A stretch of 64,000 nt of DNA from Alphaproteobacteria bacterium (GTDB lineage: Bacteria > Myxococcota_A > UBA796 > GCA-2862545), in assembly GCA_020632955.1 (NCBI GenBank), contig JACKEO010000023.1:3750-67749 (forward strand). The letters are read 5' to 3'. The translations under genes were made by a program, and so were the position numbers. This document shows, piece after piece, positions 58,539 to 64,000 of this stretch (position 1 is its first letter; each line of letters starts with the position of its first letter). The notes under the pieces are model-generated. The model saw nothing but the letters and a program-made list of their open reading frames with translations. It did not search any database and was not told where the DNA came from.

Positions 58539-59498
58539 GTGGACGTCGTCCTCGACTTCGAACGCCCGATCGTGGAGCTGCGCAAGCGCATCGAGCAGCT
58601 GCGCGCGCTGCACGACGGCGACGAGGTGAACCTCCAGGCCAGCATCGACCAGCTGGAGCTCCAGCTCGAGCAGCTCCAGGCGCGCACCTTCTCGCGGCTC
58701 ACGGCGTGGCAGCGCACGCAGATCGCGCGCCATCCGGGGCGGCCGTTCACGCTGGACTACCTGGCGGGGCTGTGCACCGAGTTCACCGAGCTGCACGGTG
58801 ATCGCGCGGGCTACGACGACCACGCGATCGTCGCCGGGATGGCGCGCTTCCGGGGGCGCCCGGTGGCCGTGGTCGGGCACCAGAAGGGCCGCAAGACCAA
58901 GGAGAACATCTACCGGAACTTCGGGATGGCCCGTCCCCAGGGCTACCGGAAGGCGCTCCGGGTGATGAAGCTGGCCGACGACTTCGGGCTGCCGGTGCTC
59001 ACCTTCGTCGACACGCCGGGCGCCTACCCGGGGGTCGAAGCCGAGGCGAACGGGCAGGCGGAGGCCATCGCCCGGTCGATCCTCGAGATGAGCCGGCTCA
59101 CGGTGCCCGTGGTGTGCGTGGTCACGGGGGAGGGCGGCTCGGGCGGTGCGCTGGCGCTCGCCACGGCGAACCGGGTGCTCATGCTCGAGAACAGCATCTA
59201 CTCGGTGATCTCGCCCGAGGGCTGCGCGGCCATCCTGTGGCGCGACAAGGCCGAGGCGCCTCGCGCCAGCGCGGCCCTGCGCGTCACGGCCCGCGACTGC
59301 CTCGAGCTTGGCGTGGTGGACGAGGTGGTGCCCGAGCCCTACGGCGGGGCCCATCGTCACCGCCAGGTGGTGCTCGACGCGGTGGGCGAGGCCATCGGCC
59401 GGCACCTCGACGAGCTCGAGGGCCTCGAGCCGGCCGCCCTGCGCACCGATCGCCACGATCGCTTCCGTCGCATCGGCCGCTTCCTGGACGTGGCGTGA
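58539..59498 (+). CDS. accA: Acetyl-CoA carboxylase carboxyltransferase subunit alpha
   Basis: First committed step of fatty acid synthesis with AccBCD. 319 residues, the usual length: DFERPIVELRKRIEQLRAL, ELHGDRAGYDDHAIVAGMARFRGRPVAVVGHQKGR, TKENIYRNFGMARPQGYRKALRVMKLADDF, FVDTPGAYPGVEAEANGQAEAIA, VTGEGGSGGALALATANRVLMLENSIYSVISPEGCAAILW. GTG at 58539 with GGGAG 5 nt upstream; GTG at 58527 is an alternative. Followed by aroA with a 4-bp overlap. Confidence 0.95.
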   Translation: MDVVLDFERPIVELRKRIEQLRALHDGDEVNLQASIDQLELQLEQLQARTFSRLTAWQRTQIARHPGRPFTLDYLAGLCTEFTELHGDRAGYDDHAIVAGMARFRGRPVAVVGHQKGRKTKENIYRNFGMARPQGYRKALRVMKLADDFGLPVLTFVDTPGAYPGVEAEANGQAEAIARSILEMSRLTVPVVCVVTGEGGSGGALALATANRVLMLENSIYSVISPEGCAAILWRDKAEAPRASAALRVTARDCLELGVVDEVVPEPYGGAHRHRQVVLDAVGEAIGRHLDELEGLEPAALRTDRHDRFRRIGRFLDVA

Positions 59499-60769
59499 CG
59501 GAGATCGCGCCTGCAGGTCCGGTACGCGGCACGGTCGAGGTCCCCGGCGACAAGTCCATCAGCCACCGGGCGCTGCTGCTCAATGCGCTGGCCACGGGCT
59601 CGGCCCGGGTCCGTGGGCTGCTGCGGGGCGAGGACGTGCTGCGCTCGCTGGCGGCGGTGCGCGCGCTCGGCGTGCAGGTGGACGACGACGGCACCGAGCT
59701 GGTGGTGCACGGCACCGGAAAGCTCGTGGAGCCCGACGACGTGATCGACTGCGGCAACTCCGGCACCACCACCCGCCTGCTGGTGGGCATCCTCGCGGCC
59801 GAGCCCTTCTTCTCGGTGCTCACGGGCGACGGGAGCCTCCGCGGCCGTCCGATGGGCCGCGTGGTCGCGCCGCTCCGGTCGCTCGGCGCGCGCATCGACG
59901 GCCGAGGGGACGGCACGCGCTGCCCGCTGGCCATCCGCGGGGGGGGCCTCCGACGCGGGGACCACGTGCTGCCGGTGGCCTCCGCCCAGGTGAAGACGGC
60001 GCTGCTGCTCGCCGGGCGGCGTGAGGGCGCGAGCGTGCGTGAGCCTGGCGTGAGCCGCGATCACACCGAGCGGATGCTGGCGCGCATGGGCGCCGGGCTC
60101 ACGGTGCACGACGGCGGGACCCACCTGGTGCTCGAGCCGGTCGAACGCCTCGATCCTCTCGACGTCGACGTGCCTCGCGACCTGTCGAGCGCCGCCTTCT
60201 GGCTCGTCGCGGCCTCCATCCTGCCGGGCTCCTCGCTCCGGCTGCCGCGCGTGCTGGTCAACCCGACCCGCGCGGGGGTGATCGACGCGCTGCAGGCCAT
60301 GGGCGCGGCCGTGCAGGTCCGTCCGATCGAGGCGGCCGGAGCCGAGCCGGTGGCCGACCTCGAGGTGACCGCCGCGCCGCTGCGGGGCACGCGCATCGCC
60401 GGCGACCTGGCGCTGCGCTGTCTCGACGAGCTGCCGGTGCTCGCCGTGGCCGCGGCCTTCGCCGACGGCGACACCGAGATCCGCGACGCCGAGGAGCTGC
60501 GGGTCAAGGAGTCCGACCGCATCGCGCGCGTGTGCGTCGGCCTGCGGGCGCTGGGCGTCGAGGTGGAGGAACTCCCCGACGGCATGATCGTGCGCGGCGG
60601 CCGCCCCACGGGCCCTGCGCGCATCGACGCCCGCGGCGACCACCGCCTGGCGATGGCCTTCGCCGTGGCGGGGTGCGCCGCGCCCGGCGGCGTGCGCATC
60701 GACGGCAGCGAGGGGGTGGCCACCAGCTACCCGGGCTTCTGGACCGACCTCTCCCGCCTGCGTGCCTGA
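59495..60769 (+). CDS. aroA: 3-phosphoshikimate 1-carboxyvinyltransferase (EPSP synthase)
   Basis: Sixth step of the shikimate pathway. 424 residues: VPGDKSISHRALLLNALA, DCGNSGTTTRLLVGILA, LTGDGSLRGRPMGRVVAPLRSLGA, PVASAQVKTALLLAG, VSRDHTERML, DLSSAAFWLVAA, DELPVLAVAAAFADG, LRVKESDRIARV, DHRLAMAFAVAG and the terminal SYPGFWTDL. GNSGTTTRL (rather than GNAGTxxR) and the LRVKESDR motif are seen; the sensitivity class cannot be judged by eye alone. The 3' end touches the next gene. Confidence 0.95.
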   Translation: MTEIAPAGPVRGTVEVPGDKSISHRALLLNALATGSARVRGLLRGEDVLRSLAAVRALGVQVDDDGTELVVHGTGKLVEPDDVIDCGNSGTTTRLLVGILAAEPFFSVLTGDGSLRGRPMGRVVAPLRSLGARIDGRGDGTRCPLAIRGGGLRRGDHVLPVASAQVKTALLLAGRREGASVREPGVSRDHTERMLARMGAGLTVHDGGTHLVLEPVERLDPLDVDVPRDLSSAAFWLVAASILPGSSLRLPRVLVNPTRAGVIDALQAMGAAVQVRPIEAAGAEPVADLEVTAAPLRGTRIAGDLALRCLDELPVLAVAAAFADGDTEIRDAEELRVKESDRIARVCVGLRALGVEVEELPDGMIVRGGRPTGPARIDARGDHRLAMAFAVAGCAAPGGVRIDGSEGVATSYPGFWTDLSRLRA

Positions 60770-60779
60770 GGGTGGGCAG

Positions 60780-62315
60780 GTGAGGGGCTGGGGCCGGTGG
60801 GTGGGACCGCTCCTCTGGGGGATGGCGGTGGCCGTGGAGCTGGTGCTCGTGGTGCGCGCCTGCGGCGGCCGCTTCGTGTACCTGCTCGACGATCCCTACA
60901 TCCACCTGGCCCTCGCCGAGAACCTCGCGTCGGGCCACCACGGCGTGAACCTGGGGGAGGCGTCCTCGCCGTCCTCCTCGCTGATCTGGCCGTGGCTGCT
61001 GGTGCCCTTCGTCCACACGGGGCTCGCGGAGCTGGCGCCGCTGTGCCTCAACCTCCTCGCGGGAGTGGCGGTGTGGCTGGGCGTCGACCGGGTGGGGTCG
61101 CGCCTCATCGACCCGACGTCGCCCTCGCGAGAGGCGTGGCGGGCGGCGCTGGGGGTGGCGGTGCTCGTGCTGGGCAACCTCACCGTGCTGCCGCTGCTGG
61201 GCATGGAGCACACGCTGCACGTGGCCCTCGGCGTGTGGGTGCTCGTGGGACTGGCCGAGGAAGGTGACACGGGCCGGGTGCCGCCGTGGCTGGTCGCGGC
61301 GCTCGTGCTGGAGCCGTGGGTCCGGTACGAGGGCGTGGGCGTGCTCGTGGCGGGCGCGGGCTGGCTGGCCTGGCGGGGGCACCGTGGCGCGGCCTTCGTG
61401 GCCGGCCTGCTCGGGCTGGGCGGCCTCGTCGCCTACAGCGCGGTGCTGCTGGGGCTGGGCCTCGACGCCCTGCCCACCTCCGTGCACGTCAAGGCGGGCT
61501 TCGCCGAGCGGGGCCTCCTGGGCGTGGTCAAGCGCCTGGTGAACAGCCTCGTGGAGCAGCACGGGGGCGGCGTGCCGCTGGGGGGTGCCCTGATCGCCGG
61601 CGCGTTGGCGCTGCGACACCGGGTGCCCGAGGCGCGCTGGCTCGTGGTGCCCGCCACGGTGGGGGTGGGTCACTACCTGGTGGGCCGCTACGGCTGGTAC
61701 GGCCGCTACGAGATCTATGCGACGCTCTTCGTGGGGCTCGGGGTGGCCCTCGGGATCGCCAGGCTCGATCCGGGACTCACGCGCCGGGTGCCGCTGCCCG
61801 CGCTCGGCGTGGGCCTCTGGGTGCTGCTGGCGGGCTTCGGTGCCGGCTACGTCGACCACGCCCTGCACGCGCCCGACGCGGCGCGGAACATCCACCGGAA
61901 CCAGGCCCAGCTCCACCGCTTCGTGGTGGACCACCTCCGTGGCCCCGTGGCGGTGAACGATCTCGGGTGGGTCTCGTGGCGCAACGAGGCGTACGTGCTC
62001 GACCTGTGGGGGCTGGCGTCCCGGGAGGCCTACCTCGCCCGGGTCACGGCGCAGGACCCCGCCTGGATGGCCGCGCTCGCCGACCGCCACGACGTGCCCG
62101 TGGCCTTCCTCTTCGCCACCTGGTTCCCCGAGGTGCCGTCCGACTGGACCCACCTCGGTGCCCTCGTCGACGAGGGGCGGGTGGAGGTGGTGCCCGAGGG
62201 GCGCGTGGAGATCTGGGCCACCCGCCGCGGGGCGGCCGACGCGCTCCGTCCGCTGCTCACGGCCTGGGCCGAGGGGCTGCCTCCGGGGGCGCACCTCGAG
62301 CTCGACGCGCCGTGA
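60780..62315 (+). CDS. Polytopic membrane protein, GT-C glycosyltransferase-like
   Basis: 511 residues with about ten membrane segments. First outer loop YLLDDPYIHLALAENLASGHHGVNLGEASSPSSSLIWPWLL carries the DD motif and SSPSSS string of GT-C-like enzymes; LEPWVRYEGVGVL and HVKAGFAERGLLGVVKRL follow, and the soluble tail begins PVAVNDLGWVSWRNEAYVLDLWGLAS, a string typical of this group. Same overall plan as the protein at 29187-30866. GTG at 60780 is preferred for its GAGGGTGGG upstream; GTG at 60762 would overlap aroA by 8 bp. Probably glycosylates an envelope polymer. Confidence 0.65.
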   Translation: MRGWGRWVGPLLWGMAVAVELVLVVRACGGRFVYLLDDPYIHLALAENLASGHHGVNLGEASSPSSSLIWPWLLVPFVHTGLAELAPLCLNLLAGVAVWLGVDRVGSRLIDPTSPSREAWRAALGVAVLVLGNLTVLPLLGMEHTLHVALGVWVLVGLAEEGDTGRVPPWLVAALVLEPWVRYEGVGVLVAGAGWLAWRGHRGAAFVAGLLGLGGLVAYSAVLLGLGLDALPTSVHVKAGFAERGLLGVVKRLVNSLVEQHGGGVPLGGALIAGALALRHRVPEARWLVVPATVGVGHYLVGRYGWYGRYEIYATLFVGLGVALGIARLDPGLTRRVPLPALGVGLWVLLAGFGAGYVDHALHAPDAARNIHRNQAQLHRFVVDHLRGPVAVNDLGWVSWRNEAYVLDLWGLASREAYLARVTAQDPAWMAALADRHDVPVAFLFATWFPEVPSDWTHLGALVDEGRVEVVPEGRVEIWATRRGAADALRPLLTAWAEGLPPGAHLELDAP

Positions 62316-62324
62316 GCGCGCGGC

Positions 62325-63488
62325 TCACGGCACCAGGGCAGAGGCCACGGCGGGCGCCACCACATCCACCCACAGCGCGTAGCCTTCCGGGGTGAGGTGG
62401 CAGCGGTCGGTGAACAGGGTCTCGCCCGGCACGCCGTGGGGCTCGGCGGCGCGCACCGCCTCGGCCACGTCCGCCAGCGTGGCACCGCGTGAGGCCGCGA
62501 GCCCACGCAGCACCGCGTCCTCCAGCGGACCGCTCTGCAGGCGCTGCGTGGTGGAGGCGAGGGCCTCCTCGGCCAGCGCCATGCCCTCGTCGAGGCGTCC
62601 CGCCCGGTAGGCCGCCTCGATGCGCTCGGGGAAGGGCGAGTCCGGGTCCAGCAGCAGGGGACGCCGCAGGTTCGTGGCCACCGTGGCGATGACGACGCGC
62701 ACGCCCGCTGCCTGGGCCTCGTCCACGATCGTGGTGAGGTTGTCGCGGTAGCGCTGGACCTGCTCGGGAAGCGTGGTGGGCAGGTCGGCCGGGGGCAGGG
62801 GGGGCAGGGCGCGGCGCGACGGCGCCACGGTGCCGGGACGCGGCGCGGCCGCCTCCACGTCGGCCAGCGCCTTCGCGGTGGCTGCCTGGCGCCGGCCGGA
62901 CAGCGCGGCGGTCCACGCCCGGGTGAGCAGGCGGGCCACGGCCACGTGCACCAGCGGCCCCGGCGTGAGCATCCGGAGCACGGTGGCCTCCGCCTGCTCG
63001 TTGTGGCCGGTGTAGAGCACCAGCACGTCGGGCTCGAAGGCCAGCAGCTCGCGTCCCACGTGGAGCACGCCGCGGCTGCCCTGGGCGTTGCCGCCGCCGT
63101 TGAGCACCTCCACGGCCCGGCCGTCGCCCAGGGCCGCGGCCACCGCCGCCTGCAGGCGATCCTGGAAGGCGTGGAGCCGGAAGACGTTCGACCCGCCGAG
63201 CAGGGCCACACGCACCGTGCCCGGGGGCTTGGCCCGGGCGAAGCGCTGGTCGGGGTAGACCCAGGTGGCGCGGTCCAGGCGCAGGCGCAGATCGGGCGCG
63301 GTACGCACCCACGCGGGGTCGCCCGGCACGGGCTCGAAGACGCGGACCTCGGTGACGTCGCGCATCGTCTCGACCGTCGGCAGCAGGCGCTCGAGGCCTC
63401 GCGCCCCCAGCTCCAGCAGCAGCAGCGCACACAGGCCCATCAGGAGGCGTGCGGCGAGCGACGGGGCGTTCGGGGACGTGGCGCGCAC
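62325..63488 (-). CDS. Membrane-anchored SGNH-like hydrolase
   Basis: About 387 residues. N-terminal membrane anchor ARLLMGLCALLLLELGARGL, then SGNH/GDSL blocks: VRVALLGGSNVFR (block I, GGS in place of GDS), VLNGGGNAQGS (block II Gly), VLVLYTGHNEQ (block III Asn), and TDRCHLTPEGYALW (Asp-x-x-His, block V). Central helices and a Pro-rich stretch lie between. Such proteins often O-acetylate or deacetylate glycans. GTG at 63488 is tentative; TTG at 63524 would extend it by 12 residues into the promoter of the divergent gene. Confidence 0.7.
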   Translation of the reverse strand: MRATSPNAPSLAARLLMGLCALLLLELGARGLERLLPTVETMRDVTEVRVFEPVPGDPAWVRTAPDLRLRLDRATWVYPDQRFARAKPPGTVRVALLGGSNVFRLHAFQDRLQAAVAAALGDGRAVEVLNGGGNAQGSRGVLHVGRELLAFEPDVLVLYTGHNEQAEATVLRMLTPGPLVHVAVARLLTRAWTAALSGRRQAATAKALADVEAAAPRPGTVAPSRRALPPLPPADLPTTLPEQVQRYRDNLTTIVDEAQAAGVRVVIATVATNLRRPLLLDPDSPFPERIEAAYRAGRLDEGMALAEEALASTTQRLQSGPLEDAVLRGLAASRGATLADVAEAVRAAEPHGVPGETLFTDRCHLTPEGYALWVDVVAPAVASALVP

Positions 63489-63535
63489 GGGTCGGGCGGT
63501 AGCGCAGGCCTCCGGGGCGGGCAAGGAGGGTGGGG

Positions 63536-64000
63536 GTGGACTGGACGGCGCCTGTGGTCAAGCTGCTGTGCCTGCTCGTGGGGCTGCTCGGGCTGGGGCT
63601 CGCGGCCCGGGGTCGCCAGGCGGGGCCGGTGCTCGCGCTGCTCTCCACGGTGGCCACGCTGCTGCTCGCCGAGCTCGCCGCGATGGCGGTGCTGGCCTGG
63701 GAGGGCCCTCCGCCGCCGCAGGTGGGGGCCACGCCCTCGCCGCCCACCACCCAGGGGATCGAGGCGCTGGCGGACCTGCCCGTGCGCGAGGTGCTCACCT
63801 GGACGCCGCAGCGACGCCCGGCGCGGCGTCCCGGCGTGGCGCGCGTGCTCCTCGTGGGCGACAGCTTCGCCGCGGGGGAGGGGGTCGGTCCCGGCGAGGA
63901 CCTCGGCAGCGCGCTGGAGCGGGCCTGGCGGGACGCGGGTCCCGTGGAGGTGATCCACCGCACGCGGCCGGGCCTCGACTTCTGGACCGAGCGCCTCTGG
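63536..64000 (+). CDS. SGNH-hydrolase family membrane protein (3' end beyond window)
   Basis: GTG at 63536, with AAGGAGG six bases upstream, opens a frame with no stop before the window ends (155 codons). Two hydrophobic segments (KLLCLLVGLLGLGLAA and ALLSTVATLLLAELAAMAVLAW) are followed by a Pro-rich linker and the SGNH block I VARVLLVGDSFAAGEGVG, an intact GDS motif. Probably a periplasmic esterase or acetyltransferase partner; it is divergent from the other SGNH gene, with about 47 bp between starts. The second half, including the catalytic Asp-His, is not visible. Confidence 0.7.
   Translation, partial: MDWTAPVVKLLCLLVGLLGLGLAARGRQAGPVLALLSTVATLLLAELAAMAVLAWEGPPPPQVGATPSPPTTQGIEALADLPVREVLTWTPQRRPARRPGVARVLLVGDSFAAGEGVGPGEDLGSALERAWRDAGPVEVIHRTRPGLDFWTERLW

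Noticed and set aside
57549..58700. Long minus-strand frame across the inverted-repeat cassette reading ATEAQRAQR-like strings
   Set aside because: Such peptides are the usual spurious translation of CACAGAGG repeats; no start site or family supports it.

Overview
The window is one continuous, very GC-rich (clearly above 70 percent), densely coded piece of bacterial chromosome. The gene content and order point to a deltaproteobacterial or Myxococcota-like organism. The runs tilS-ftsH-folP-cdaA-cdaR-glmM and mnmA-rnc-radical SAM-era are orders I know from that group. There are also many secreted lipoproteins, MopE-type metal-binding repeats, thrombospondin type 3 repeats in an OmpA-family protein, and a MYXO-CTERM-like segment. 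The placement is inferred from gene order and protein style; no rRNA gene is present to test it. I saw no rRNA, tRNA, CRISPR array, insertion sequence or phage gene. No stretch of more than 300 bases lacks a gene or an identifiable repeat.

Layout. 1-4069: end of a DUF2400 gene, a Trm112-like protein, and the pyrimidine operon pyrB-pyrFE-pyrD. 4087-17268: lipoprotein, HEAT/cyclophilin-like protein, RNHCP protein, then a long housekeeping run (tilS, ftsH, folP, cdaA, cdaR, glmM, NAD(P)HX repair, tsaE, a ComEA-like protein, a cysteine desulfurase, an SRPBCC protein), mostly translationally coupled by 1-29 bp overlaps. 17280-21741 (minus): four secreted proteins, namely an alpha/beta hydrolase lipoprotein, a DUF1549/DUF1588-like lipoprotein, a DUF1501 protein and a small CxxCH lipoprotein. 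21792-27659: a helical protein, the betaine-lipid pair btaA-btaB, an Ig-like lipoprotein, a PlsC-like acyltransferase, and an ECF sigma factor with a membrane anti-sigma candidate. 27728-33104: two sulfatase-fold lipoproteins, a GT-C-like membrane protein, and a VapBC-type toxin-antitoxin pair with a double palindromic operator. 33134-44140: OmpA/TSP3 protein, acyl-CoA synthetase, TolB-like/beta-barrel protein, and two tandem MopE-like lipoproteins. 44171-51857: small membrane protein, NhaC-type antiporter, AGCS symporter, era, radical SAM protein, rnc, mnmA. 51965-57437: PQQ-type propeller, der, mutL, miaA. 57446-58464: a near-perfect inverted repeat around two small exported-protein genes, one of them frameshifted. 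58539-64000: accA, aroA, a second GT-C-like membrane protein and a divergent pair of SGNH-hydrolase genes, the last cut by the window edge.

The genes are a core of nucleotide, cofactor, cell-wall, tRNA-modification and ribosome-maturation functions, interleaved with islands of envelope biology. Many of the secreted proteins carry an Asp/Thr-rich spacer directly after the signal sequence. A TAGnnn motif lies 22-35 nt upstream of the start of many first-in-operon genes on both strands and is a good candidate for the housekeeping -10 element.

Most promising leads for something undescribed: the four-gene secreted DUF1501/DUF1549-DUF1588/CxxCH/hydrolase operon; the inverted-repeat-bounded small-gene cassette; the double-signal OmpA/TSP3 protein with an internal MYXO-CTERM-like segment; and the MopE pair with a near-identical 501-bp block.
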